Shown here: one piece after another, positions 42,216 to 52,991 of the stretch | Position numbering within the stretch: position 1 is the first letter of the stretch | Layout: each line of letters begins with the position of its first letter | From: Stentor coeruleus | Lineage: Eukaryota; Ciliophora; Heterotrichea; Heterotrichida; Stentoridae | NCBI GenBank assembly: GCA_001970955.1 | Contig: MPUH01000288.1 | Location: 1-64,000 of the forward strand | Length of the DNA stretch: 64,000 bases | Reading direction: 5' to 3' | Program-made: the position numbers and the translations under genes | Notes under the pieces: model-generated | The model's input: only the letters and a program-made list of their open reading frames with translations | What the model was told of the DNA's origin: nothing | Database searches by the model: none

Positions 42216-44031
42216 ATGTCAAAACAAGCTTATCACATAAGAAACTTAACTGGCATAACTTTTAAAACTGTAGATATCCAAGACTTTAGTTCAAGAAGAT
42301 ACTCTGATGATTTTTCTAACAAATTTCTCAGTAAACGAATTTTTACATCAGGTGACTATACTACAAAAACAGATTCTTCTATACTTTCCTTATTAAAACA
42401 ACGCAAAGATACAAATGAGTCATGTCAAATCACTTCAGGCACAGTTTCTAATGTTGTAAAAAACTATATTTTGCCTATGTTCAAAAAAGAACTTAAATCT
42501 AAACTTAGTAAGAAAAGAAAAAAGGAACTTGGTCTTACAAATTCTATAAACAAATCTTTTGATACTAAAGAAGGTACAGTTTATGCCGAACTTAAGCTTT
42601 CTGAAAAACTCGGTATAGAAAATATGCAGATTTTATGTAAAATTAAAGATTTAGAGGAAAAAGTTAACTCGGGGTATGCAGAAAAAAATGCTATGGAAAA
42701 GGAAATTTGTATGGTAAGAAATGAACTTTTTAATGCCCAGAGTATGATAAAATGTTTGGGTTCTTTGAATAGTTGTAAAGATGCAAATTCTTACTATTTA
42801 GAGCAAAATCATCTTATTATTAAAGGAAAATATGAGAAATACAAGATGTTGTATAGAGATTCCGAGAAGAAAAACGAAGAACTAATGAGAAATCTTCAAG
42901 AAGAACGGGCAATAAACGATATCCGATATATTATATGTTTTTTCCTTAACTCCAACAAATAAACTCCGTACCTCAGCACTTAAATATGAACACTATCATA
43001 CTCTTCTTCAAATTGAAAATGAAATAATATGCGACAAACTTAAAAATTTAAGTTTGAGCTTTGCCAGCCTTGCGACACCCAATGCTGGACATAACAAACT
43101 TCTTGAAGAATCACTTCTTATCCAAAGAACACTAAACAAAATATACAAAAACGACTTCAAACTGCATTCAAATCTTCAAAGCATAGTCTCTTCACATAAA
43201 AAAATGCGTCAAGATATCGACTTAATCCTATCATTCCAACAAACCAAAGAGCAAAAACACACAAAAATACTCAAATTCTTCAAAGAAAAATCCCAAATCC
43301 TAAACGAAGAAAACAAAGCTTTATCTGCTCTAAACGAATCCTTAGAAAAAAACAACCAAGAATTAGAGCATCAAAAAAACACATTGACAAATGAAACAAC
43401 AATACTTCGTAAAAGCATTAATAATTATATCTTCAAAAACAAAGTCCATAAAGTATGTAAAAATTGTAAGAAAATGTATAAAGAAGAAGAGAATTTTAAT
43501 TGGTCTTGTAAAATACACATGTCGAAATACAATGGGAATATGTTTTGGTGTTGTGGGAAAATAGAAATTAATGCTAAAGGATGTGTTGTTTCTAAACATA
43601 TTTCAGGTGATGATGAAGATGGACAAGAAAAATTAAAAGAGGAAAATATGAAGTTTTGTTCTGTGAGGTATATTTAGAATTGTAGAGAAGCTGGACATGG
43701 ACCGAAGGAATGTCCGAAAGACCCTAATACTAGGACTAATTTTGACCCTATGCAGGAACTTGATAGGATTGAGAATTATAAGAAACATAAGACGAAAATT
43801 AATGCGGAAATCCTTAAGCATCAGTTGTCTTTGAATGATAGGACTAAGTTTAAAGATGATGATAATGATTGTTTAGAAGAAGAATTTGATGATTTAGAGG
43901 ACATAAAAAATGTCTCAATAAACGATTCAGACATGAATAAATATAAAATCGAAGAACCTGAGTCTCCATCGAAAAATTCAGCTAAAAAGCATTTGAAAGT
44001 TTTTTCCAATATTATAAGAAAATTAGACTAG
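42216..44031 (+). CDS. Coiled-coil protein with CHORD-like and CCHC zinc motifs, one 15-nt intron
   Basis: Start ATG 42216. The first open segment ends at 42962 and the next continues one base out of frame; no 15- or 16-nt intron fits, so I assume a one-base error or defect near 42925. With that base removed, and the intron at 43663-43677 spliced out, the product is 599 residues. Long coiled coils cover about 120-420. A Cys/His cluster follows (CKNCKKMY, SCKIH, FWCCGK, GC, KH) that resembles a CHORD-type zinc module. A CCHC knuckle (CSNCREAGHGPKEC) is created only by splicing. The tail is acidic. Function unknown. Confidence 0.65.
43663..43677 (+). other. 15-nt intron that builds a zinc knuckle
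   Basis: GTGAGGTATATTTAG. It carries the in-frame TAG. Removal joins FCS to NCREAGHGPKECP, completing a canonical CX2CX4HX4C knuckle. The first donor bases are GTGAG rather than GTA. Confidence 0.9.
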
Positions 44032-44150
44032 TTATTATTCATAATCATCTTTAAAACAATAAAATACACGAATTTCTAAATAAAACAGCTCAAAAATCAC
44101 ATAAAATTCTAAGCAAAATTCAAAACCATATAACTTTTATTATATTTTAA

Positions 44151-46220
44151 CTACTTTTTACTAAGAAAAGTACTTTCTCTAAACCCACCATTCATAGTTT
44201 TCCTCAATGAAAACTTCTTAAAATAATTCCCTCTCACAGGAAACTCCATACTAGTACTAAAAACCCCAGTGATATTATCTTTTTTCCCAAACTCACTCTC
44301 TGTTTGTTTTCTAAGATCAGAAACAAGCCCAGAATCTTGAGAAAAATTCCTTTCATGAGTTACACTTAAAGTCCTTATAGGTGGAAGCATTAAATCTTGA
44401 TCAAGTGTTGGAGAAGTTGTCATGCTAACAGAACTTATCGCAGCCATACATTTATTAAAAGCTTCTATTCTAGCATTTTCTTCAGTCCTTAGTCTAGCTT
44501 CTATAGTAAAAATCCTCGCTTCAGTTGGATCTTTGCCTTTTAGTTGGGAAAAATTCATAGGCAGCCAAGCGAGTTTCTGTTTGATTTCGGAAAAATCCAT
44601 TTCATTAGCATTGATACTTGATTTAAGTTTCTGTTCAAGTGGGATAACGGTTTCATTGATTTCTTTATTAAGTTTTTCTTCAAAAATATCGATTTTTTTA
44701 TTGACATATTTTTGAAGTTTAGATACTGTGGCATATATATCTTCAGGAACTTGAGAATTACCTCTTTTCTTAGGAGCTAATCTAGTAAAAGCTGTAGTTT
44801 TTTGTTTGGAACTTGTACTTGGAACTTGTAAATGTATTGGGGAAGGATTTGAATATTTAGGATTAGATTGACGAGGCTGATAAGTTTCTAAAGGGTTTCT
44901 GATTATGCCAGGTATGGATTTTTCTTCTGTTGGAGATTCAGACTCATTAAGATTTGTTTCTTCAGGGATAACTGGATTATTTTTAATATGAGGGAAATTA
45001 GTGTTTATATGAGGAATATGAGTTTCTATATGAGATATAATAGGATCATTATTAGTATCTGTATAAGATATCTGAGAATCTATTTGAGGTATATTATTTT
45101 CTATATGAGGATTTAAACTATAGTCTTGATCATGGGCACTTAAAGTATTAGGAAGGTTTGTAAAATATTCTGATGGGTTTCTTGATCTATCCATATGATA
45201 CTCCCCTGAATCTTGATACATCCTTTCTTCTAATTCTCTTAGTTCTTTTATTTCTTTTTTCATATGGAAAATTTCTTCAGATATTATAGTTGATTTGTGC
45301 TTTACTGAGTCTATTTCTTTGGTTATAGATTTGAATTCTAAGAAATTTTTGTGGTTTAGTTCATGAAAAGATGTGGTTAAAGCTTCGATGCTTTTCGCAT
45401 GTCTTTCTTGTTTATAATTAAAATCTTCTTTATTTCTAATGATTTCTTCGTTTATTTTATCTGTTGAGTTTTTTATACTATCTGAAAGCATATGATAAGA
45501 GACTGAAGCGCTTTTTTCGACATCTTGGATTTTAACCTGAGACTTTTGTTTGAATTCTTCGAATTCATTTTTAAAATTGCTAGAAAAATCAAATATCTGA
45601 TTAGCAAAGTTTTTCAATGTATACACTTCAGGCTGTATATAATTATTGACTAAATTATCTTTTAATACTTCTGATGCTTTGTCTATAGTATTTTTGATTT
45701 TCCTGTCCAACTCATCAGGTGTTGGCAAAGAATTAACAAATTTCTTAACGCTAAAAATTTGATCATCCATATAAGCGATTTTCCCATCAATATTTTTCTT
45801 ATTAAACTCCAGATCTTTTTGACTCAGTTTTTTATATTCAAACAAGTCATTATTAAGTGATTGTTTTGCATCAGCAAGGAGTTTTATCATCCCATCATGC
45901 ATGTTTTTCAGGTCTCTTTTCAATATTATTATTTCATCGTCATGGGTCTCTAATTTTTTCTTATATCGTGTAGTCAAGAAGTGGACTTTATCAGTTACTT
46001 CAGAAAGTTGCTTGTTATTAGAAATCAGACACTTTTTCATAGAATTTAAGACTAACTGCAAAGGTCTTGGAATATTCACCCAATCTAAAGGCTCGTGAGT
46101 TTGAAGCTCATCGAAAAAATAAGAGTCTTTATAGGCATCTTTATACAAATGAATCTCTTGTTCGGATTTCTTCTCATCTGGCTCTGAGATTATATCAAGT
46201 TCATCATTATGTTCACTCAT
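44151..46220 (-). CDS. Coiled-coil protein, unknown
   Basis: A 689-residue acidic to neutral protein. Residues about 55-350 are nearly continuous coiled coil. A Pro/Asn/His-rich low-complexity stretch with IPHI and PHIxN repeats covers about 355-440. A second coiled coil lies at about 500-580, followed by a Ser/Arg-rich tail. There are no catalytic or membrane motifs. The layout fits a cytoskeletal, basal-body or cortical structural protein, but no family is recognised. It converges on the CHORD-like gene with a 119-bp gap. The start ATG lies directly downstream of an AT-rich leader. Confidence 0.75.
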   Translation of the reverse strand: MSEHNDELDIISEPDEKKSEQEIHLYKDAYKDSYFFDELQTHEPLDWVNIPRPLQLVLNSMKKCLISNNKQLSEVTDKVHFLTTRYKKKLETHDDEIIILKRDLKNMHDGMIKLLADAKQSLNNDLFEYKKLSQKDLEFNKKNIDGKIAYMDDQIFSVKKFVNSLPTPDELDRKIKNTIDKASEVLKDNLVNNYIQPEVYTLKNFANQIFDFSSNFKNEFEEFKQKSQVKIQDVEKSASVSYHMLSDSIKNSTDKINEEIIRNKEDFNYKQERHAKSIEALTTSFHELNHKNFLEFKSITKEIDSVKHKSTIISEEIFHMKKEIKELRELEERMYQDSGEYHMDRSRNPSEYFTNLPNTLSAHDQDYSLNPHIENNIPQIDSQISYTDTNNDPIISHIETHIPHINTNFPHIKNNPVIPEETNLNESESPTEEKSIPGIIRNPLETYQPRQSNPKYSNPSPIHLQVPSTSSKQKTTAFTRLAPKKRGNSQVPEDIYATVSKLQKYVNKKIDIFEEKLNKEINETVIPLEQKLKSSINANEMDFSEIKQKLAWLPMNFSQLKGKDPTEARIFTIEARLRTEENARIEAFNKCMAAISSVSMTTSPTLDQDLMLPPIRTLSVTHERNFSQDSGLVSDLRKQTESEFGKKDNITGVFSTSMEFPVRGNYFKKFSLRKTMNGGFRESTFLSKK

Positions 46221-47413
46221 AATATTGTTAGCATTATAAAAATCTTATTCTTATTATATAGTATTTTTAATAGAATATTAGGATAATTTATACAAAAATT
46301 AGCTTTGGTGAAGAAAACTCTAAGCTTGCTTTTGATAATATAGTTAGGGATAAAAATGATGTGGCTACAGGTGTAAAAATTAATAATTTTTTGTAGTTTA
46401 TTATATATTAGATATAGTTTTATAGTTTTGAGCTTTTACTTTATTCTAAGTATAAAATTTTTATATAGGACTATATGGATATAATTATCTTAAGTGAATT
46501 CTATAGAAAATACAATGCTGTATTGAATTTATAATGAAAGTACTCATTGGCATCTTTCATTATATTTAAATATTACTATAAGGTAATTTTAAATTTAAGC
46601 TTACAAAATTTGTACCATTAAGATTTATTAAAACTTACAATTTTTTTCTATGTTTCATATGATTTATGAGCAATCAAGGTCTTTTATCAATTTTAGGTAA
46701 AAAAGAATTTTATTATATTAGATGCATATTTAATTATATAACACTTAACATTTATACATAAGAAAATCTTATTGTTTTCATTAAATTTGTTTTAGAACCT
46801 GATGATATATCTTCAGTATGGGTATATGTTATCAAGCATTTTGTGATTTAATTATAATCATAGCCTGATGAGAAGGATAATATGATTAAGGTTATTTAGT
46901 TGAATGAATTTTGAAGATTTATATTAATAAACTTGATTAAAGGATAAATGTTTATATGATAAAATTTTAATTTTTATTGGCCATGACAAGTTTATTGTTG
47001 AAATTGTAAGAGAGGCAAGAGCCTTTTAGGTATTTTTCTCCAGGATATTTTTAAGTTATGGATTTAGATGAAGTTTTAGTGTAGGCGCTATTTTTTCTTT
47101 TTGAAAGTTGCAGTAAGGATTTTATCTGAACATTTTTTGATATAATAATAAGAAGCTTAGTGAGAATCTTCTCAAGATTTTGTAATTTGCATTATCTCAT
47201 TATAAATTATAGTATTTTATTTAAAAATTCTCCAAATTAAGCTAATCTTATAATAAAATGTATTATATCTTCCATCATTCATCATCTACCCTATTTTCCT
47301 ATTTCATCATCTTAAAACTTCATAGTGACAATTTAAACCCAATACATTTAAATCCTTTCCAAATCTAATTCCTTTAACCTTCCTCACAAGTCGAAATCAA
47401 AAACCTAATAAAA
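46221..47413. other. Divergent intergenic region
   Basis: About 1.2 kb, AT-rich, between divergent genes. A short open piece near 46295-46400 has no recognisable homology. C-richer for the last 150 bases before the protease gene. Confidence 0.45.
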
Positions 47414-50400
47414 ATGCTGCAAAGGAGATTTGCTTGGGTATTAAAAAAAACTCAAAGTCATCCAGAATTCAAACTAACTTCCAATGTTTATGAGCATGAT
47501 AAACTTGGTACTAAGCTTATACATTTAGACGCAATAGATCGCACAAAGCTTTTGCTGTTATGTTTAGGACAACTCCAAATGATGATACTGGGGTGGCTCA
47601 TTGCCTTGAGCATATAACTTTGTGTGGATCTCAAAAATATCCAGTTCGTGACCCGTTTATGAAAATGCTTAGTAGAAGCTTAAACTCTTATATGAATGCT
47701 TGGACTGGCTCTGATTTTACAATGTACCCTTTCTCAACACAAAATCCTAAAGACTTTTCTAATCTGCTTTCAGTATATTTAGACGCATGTTTCTTCCCTT
47801 TGTTATCTTATCCTGATTTCCTTCAAGAAGCATGGAGAGTTGAGTTCCTTAATGATAAACTTCAATATAAAGGTGTTGTTTTTAATGAAATGAAAGGTAG
47901 AGCATCAGACCCGAATGAGTATTTAATACAAAACATAATGAAAGAATCATTACCTGGAACTTGTTATGAAAATAACTCAGGCGGTGACCCTCTAAGCATC
48001 CCAATGGAACTTGTTATGAAAATAACTCAGGCGGTGACCATCTAAGCATCCCAAATCTAAAATACTCCGACTTGCAAGATTTCCATAAAAACTTTTACCA
48101 CCCTTCCAATAGCACTTTTTTTTTCTACGGAGACATGGACATTAAAAAATGCATGGATGAACTCGAAATAAACGCTTTGGGCAAATTTGAGAAAATAAAG
48201 ATCAATACCCAAGTTGGTATTGCAAAAAAGATATCAAAAAAAGACCAAATAATATTAAAAGTACCTCCTGATGCAGTACCAACAAACCCAAATAAGCCTT
48301 GTAAATACGCAAAAACTTATGTTTGTAATGATATATCTAAAGATCCTTATACAACATTTTTACTTGGTATTATGAGTACAGCTTTATTTGACAGCCAAGA
48401 TTCTCCAATGTTTAAAGCTTTATTAGAATCTGAATTAGGAAGTGATTATGTTCAAGGTTATGGATATGATTTTAGTACAAGGCAAGGAACATTTACTATT
48501 GGGCTTAACGGGATATCTGAAAAAGATGATAAAAAAGTAGAAGAAACTATATTGAAAACCCTTAAAAAACTTGTTGAAACTGGATTCGATAAAGCACTTC
48601 TTGAGTCAGCTTTGCATCAATTTGAAATAAGAAATAAAGAAGTAAAAGAAAACTATGGGCTTATGCTTATATCATCAATGATACCATTTACTTTACATAG
48701 TCAAGATCCATTAATCCCTTTAAAACTTAATGAATTTATTGATATGTTAAGAACACAACTAGCTAAAGATGAGCCTGTATTCCAAGATTTGATAACTAAA
48801 TATTTGCTTGAAAACACAAATTATGTAAGGATTTTAACAGTACCAGATTCAGAATTTATGTTGAATTTGAATGAAAAAGAAGCTAAAAGTTTATTAGAAA
48901 TGAAGGAAAAACTAACTGAGGAAAGTTCGGTTAAGATTAATGAAGAAACTAAAGAGTTGTTGGTAGTTCAGAATAAAGAGCAAAATGTGGATTTACTTCC
49001 AACACTTAAGGTTGAGGATATAGAAAAGATGGAAAAAAGCGTTAATTATAGTCAGGAAGTAGTTGTTGGAGGAATGCCAGTAAAGTATATTATCCAACCG
49101 ACTAATGGGATTAGTTATATAAGGCTTAAAACAAATATTTATGATTTACCTGTTGAACTTAGAGGGCTTTTACCTATGTATAGAGGGTTGATTAATAGTT
49201 TGGGGACAGAAAAACATTCTTATAATGAGTTTGATATTATAAAAGATTTGTATACTGTAGCAGGGATTACAAGTTCTTATATTTCCAGGTCGGAAAATGA
49301 TACTATTGATAGACATTCTGAGCAGTTTGTCATGAAAATCGCGTTTTTAGATAGGAATATTGATAATGCTTTTGAAATACTCACAGAGTTCCTTACACAG
49401 TTAAGGTTTGATGAATATGAACATATAACAAACCTCATCCAAAGAAGCGTTAAAGGACGTACTCAAGATCTCTTAGACTCAGGTACAAACTATGGTAGCA
49501 GCTTAGCCTCATCTTCTCTAACATCAGCCGCTAATTCTTATGAAAGTTTAGAAATCCTCAAACATGATTGCAACCTAGCCGCTCAGCTAATGAATGCAAT
49601 TTCCGGTACAAAAATCCTCGATGACATCCTATTAAAACTCAAACAAATTCATTCCTTCATCCTCAATAAATCCCATCTTGAATTCCTTGTCCATACCTCT
49701 GAAGAAAAAAATCAAGACCTAATCAGCGAAAGATTATCTTTCTTAGAAAACTCTTTAAAACACACTTATCCAAACTTTGAAGACCTAAGACCTCCATCTG
49801 AATATCCAAAATTCGATCCATTTGTATATCAAGCATATTTTACATTACCAATACAAGTGAATTATATAGTAGAAGCTTTTATGGGAACACATTATGATTC
49901 AGAAGACTATCCAGTATTAAAGATTTTATGTGAAATCATGTCTATGAAATCTTTACTTAAAGAAGTTAGAGAAAAAGGAGGTGCTTATGGTGCTGGGGCT
50001 AAAGTAGACTCAGCTTTAGGGACTATTGTTTTATCATCTTTTAGAGATCCAAACACATTGAAGACTTTTAATGCTTTTGAAAAATCGATTATAGAGTTTT
50101 GTGAAGGGAGATTTACTGATAGGGATATTGATGAAGGAAAACTTGGGGTTTTTAGTAAAATAGATAAACCTGTTGCTGTTTATGATAAAGGTATTGACAA
50201 ATTTTTGTATAGTAAATGATATTTAGAGATTGATTTAGAGATGAAACAAAGATATAGAGAAAGGCTAATTGGGGTGAATAGGGAGAAAATTATTGAAGTT
50301 GCGAAGAAGTACTTGGAGGAGCCGTTGCAGAAAGGTTTGAGTTCTAAAGTTATTTTTGGTATGGAGGATGTTAATAAAAAGGAACTTAGGGATGCTGGAT

Positions 50401-50444
50401 GGAAAGTTCAGGCACCGATAGAAGTTATTTCTAATAAGCAATAG
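47414..50444 (+). CDS. PITRM1: Presequence protease PITRM1/PreP (M16C), one 15-nt intron, frame disturbed twice
   Basis: A mitochondrial M16C metallopeptidase that degrades cleaved targeting peptides. The inverted zinc motif HxxEH (HCLEH) lies near residue 61. The GSQKYPVRDPFMKM, LNSYMNAWTGSDFTMYPF and YKGVVFNEMKG blocks are typical. The family C-terminal block KEVREKGGAYGAGA is also present. The frame is disturbed by a missing base near 47545 (the text needs one more A to read RTKAFAVMFRTTP) and by a 50-bp tandem duplication at 47955-48054. With both corrected and the intron at 50212-50226 removed, it gives 988 residues, close to human PITRM1 (1,037). The defects may be assembly errors; otherwise the copy is dead. 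Confidence 0.85.
47955..48054. repeat. 50-bp tandem duplication inside the protease gene
   Basis: Copies 47955-48004 and 48005-48054 differ at one base (C47990 against A48040). Fifty is not a multiple of three, so translation fails after the first copy. The protein on both sides matches PITRM1 without the extra copy. No n is present here. Confidence 0.9.
50212..50226 (+). other. 15-nt intron in the protease gene
   Basis: GTAAATGATATTTAG. Removal joins DKFLYK to IDLEMKQRYRERL. The family carries an equivalent KxxMRQRYRxR helix, and the TGA within the intron is bypassed. Confidence 0.93.
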
Positions 50445-50623
50445 GCGTTATATTCTTAGATTATATTAATCAAAATCACCCTTGCTTTAATTAGTCAATC
50501 TATTAATCTTCATACATACACTATAAATCTTTAAACAAAATAGTTTCATTATTTCTTATCAAAATCATAATAATATTAGTGCCTCATATTATCTAAAAGT
50601 TAAAATACCTTTATTATATTTAT

Positions 50624-52063
50624 ATGGGCTGTGGGCTATTTCAAAAACGAAGCGGTCGTAATATCCGAGGTTCTGTTGTGCTTTTCCCAGGTCAATTTGT
50701 CCAAGGTCTTCCAGAATCAATATACACTTTTTACGAAATCAAAGAAAGTCTTGGAAGTGGGTCTTATGGTACAGTAGTTGCAGCGACACAAAAGACAACA
50801 AGGGAACAAAGGGCAATAAAAATTATTAATAAATTCAAACTGCAAAATGAAGAATCACGGAAAAAAGTTATAAACGAAGTAGAAATATTGAAAAAACTTG
50901 ATCATCCGCATATAGTAAAAGTGTATGAATTTTATGAAGATGAGTTCAATTTATATGTTGTTATGGAGATATGTAAAGGAGGAGAACTACTTGATTCGAT
51001 AGTAAAAAATGGATGTTTGAATGAATCAGACACATCTTTTTATATGAAGCAGATTTTGTCTGCGGTTTTTTATATGCATTCATTGAATATTGTGCATAGG
51101 GATTTAAAACTTGAGAATATGTTATTGGAAAGTCAGACTGCGAAGAATATAAAAATTGTGGATTTTGGTACGGCAGTGGAAATACAGCCTGGGAAGAAAC
51201 TTTCTCAGATGATTGGGACAATTAATTATATAGCCCCGGAGATATTTAGGAAAAGCTATACAGAAAAATGCGATATGTGGAGCTGTGGAGTTATTATGTA
51301 TATACTTTTAACAGGAAAACTCCCGTTTATGGCAAAGTCGAAAAAAGCTGCGATTGGGTTGATAATAAAAGGAGAGTTCAATATAAACTCCCCTGAATGG
51401 ATTAATTTGTCTAATGATGCCAAAAGCTTAATAAAACGTTTTCTTGAACTAAACCCATCAAAACGAATATCTGCAGATGAAGCTTATAATCTTCCTTGGG
51501 TTCAAGCAAGTAGAAACCCTGAAATCAACTCATCTCTTCTTGAACAAGTTTCAAACAACCTTAAATCCTTTAGAGAAACCTCCAAGTTCCAAAGAGCTGT
51601 CATTAGATTTATAGCAACACAACTCCTAAGCCAAAGTGAAAGAAACGAACTTGCAAGTATTTTTAAATCCTTCGATACTTCTGGTGATGGTAAAATTAAT
51701 GAAGGTGAACTGACAACTTTCTGCAAAAAACTTTTTGGCACATCATTAACTGATGAAGAAATACATGCAATAATGGTTAGAGTTGACACAGATAGAAGTG
51801 GGTTTATTGATTATTCAGAATTTCTAGCAGCTGCTATGGATAGAAAAAAACTTTTGTCAATTGAAAGACTTGAAGCTGCATTTCAAGCTTTTGATAAGGA
51901 TCAAAATGGGAAAATATCAGCAGAAGAGCTGAAGTTAATGCTAGAATCAAATACAAGGCTACAGTTAGGGGCATATTCTAAGCTTATATTAGATGTAGAT
52001 CAGAATGGAGATGAGATGGTCGACTTTAAGGAATTTAAAGATATGATGCTTTCATTAGTTTAA
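50624..52063 (+). CDS. Calcium-dependent protein kinase (CDPK)
   Basis: A 479-residue protein. MGCGLF at the N terminus fits myristoylation of Gly2 and palmitoylation of Cys3. The kinase domain covers about 38-296, with GSGSYGTV, AIK, HRDLKLENML, DFGTA and APEIF. The autoinhibitory junction (NNLKSFRETSKFQRAVIRFIATQLL) follows. Four EF hands are at about 343-478: DTSGDGKINEGE, DTDRSGFIDYSE and DKDQNGKISAEE are canonical, and the fourth (DQNGDEMVDFKE) is slightly irregular. CDPKs couple calcium signals to phosphorylation in ciliates, plants and apicomplexans, acting for example in contraction, secretion and motility. A decayed relative lies at 10727-11255. Confidence 0.95.
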   Translation: MGCGLFQKRSGRNIRGSVVLFPGQFVQGLPESIYTFYEIKESLGSGSYGTVVAATQKTTREQRAIKIINKFKLQNEESRKKVINEVEILKKLDHPHIVKVYEFYEDEFNLYVVMEICKGGELLDSIVKNGCLNESDTSFYMKQILSAVFYMHSLNIVHRDLKLENMLLESQTAKNIKIVDFGTAVEIQPGKKLSQMIGTINYIAPEIFRKSYTEKCDMWSCGVIMYILLTGKLPFMAKSKKAAIGLIIKGEFNINSPEWINLSNDAKSLIKRFLELNPSKRISADEAYNLPWVQASRNPEINSSLLEQVSNNLKSFRETSKFQRAVIRFIATQLLSQSERNELASIFKSFDTSGDGKINEGELTTFCKKLFGTSLTDEEIHAIMVRVDTDRSGFIDYSEFLAAAMDRKKLLSIERLEAAFQAFDKDQNGKISAEELKLMLESNTRLQLGAYSKLILDVDQNGDEMVDFKEFKDMMLSLV

Positions 52064-52714
52064 TGATTGACTTTGTATTAGGATGGATAGGCTTAGTAGA
52101 TTTGGAATAAGTTTTAAAGATGAAAATTAGATTTATTAATTATGTGTGTTGGAAGGAAGATTAGAAAAATTATAGGGAGATGAATATGGGGTGTGGGTAG
52201 ATTTTATGGTTTATTACAAGATCGGAGTATTTATAAAATTTGTTGAGGAGAAGATAAAAATTTTGAGGGAAAAACTTTTTTTGGTAGATTTTGGGGATAA
52301 ATAATTATTTGTCATAGCATTTCACATTATAAATAAATTTCTATGTAATATTATCTTTTTCTTTATAGAGCATTCAATAATCATAAATGTTGTAAAACCT
52401 TTAGCATCTATTCCACAACATTTTTCAATCTTTAACCCTTTATAAATACCTTACATAATCTAAGTAAACAANTATTTCACATTATAAATAAGTTTCTATG
52501 TAATATTATCTTTTTCTTTATAGAGCATTCAATAATCATAAATGTTGTAAAACCTTTAGAAACTATTCCACAACATTTTTCAATCTTTAACCCTTTATAA
52601 ATACCTTACATAATCTAAGTAAACAATTGCCAAAAGTAAAATTATATAACTTTTATAGCAAATTCGCTACAAAGCTAGTTTTCAAAGAATCAGAACATAA
52701 TATTTTAATATTTA
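52064..52714. other. Intergenic region with n-flanked duplication
   Basis: G-rich after the CDPK stop, then AT-rich. The n at 52472 separates two 153-base copies (listed separately), so the true gap is about 155 bp shorter. No gene seen. Confidence 0.55.
52319..52626. repeat. n-flanked direct duplication (assembly join)
   Basis: Copies 52319-52471 and 52474-52626 (offset 155) differ at a few positions (ataaattt against ataagttt; agcatctat against agaaactat). Probably two alleles placed side by side. Confidence 0.85.
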
Positions 52715-52924
52715 TTAAGCTGACTTTGTATTATCTTTAGTTACTACCTTTTGAAAGTCTTCCTGAATCATTGCATGATAATTTTCGCATATTTTATTCA
52801 GTTCTTGGTTCATAGATTCAAGTACAACGTAATCAGTGAATGTGATTCTTCCAGCTTGGAATATTAAATAGTACCCTAAGAACTTGATTGTAAAATCATG
52901 GATTCCACGGCCAAATATTGCCAT
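52715..52924 (-). CDS. Small helical protein, unknown
   Basis: A 69-residue open frame starting MAIFGRGIHD and ending TKSA. The pattern FTDYVVLESMNQELNKICENY is weakly reminiscent of BLOC-1 subunit 2 (YKLLENMN), but the protein is shorter and the match too brief to name it. Support comes from a clean ATG, the lack of overlap with other genes, and its position 67 bp from the end of the next minus-strand gene. It may be a real small subunit of a complex or a chance frame. Confidence 0.4.
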   Translation of the reverse strand: MAIFGRGIHDFTIKFLGYYLIFQAGRITFTDYVVLESMNQELNKICENYHAMIQEDFQKVVTKDNTKSA

Positions 52925-52991
52925 TTATAAATAAAATTTCGAATCGCATTTTATTATGAGTTTAAGAGAAAAAGACTGAATCTTATTTGCA

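Noticed and set aside
42855-42870. 16-nt GT-AG gap (GTATAGAGATTCCGAG) as the missing intron of the coiled-coil gene
   Set aside because: Removing it leads directly to a stop, while the retained text codes for a normal coiled coil.
43663-43677. In-frame TAG read as a reassigned codon
   Set aside because: A 15-nt intron explains the stop and completes a zinc knuckle; TAG, TAA and TGA end genes elsewhere in the window.
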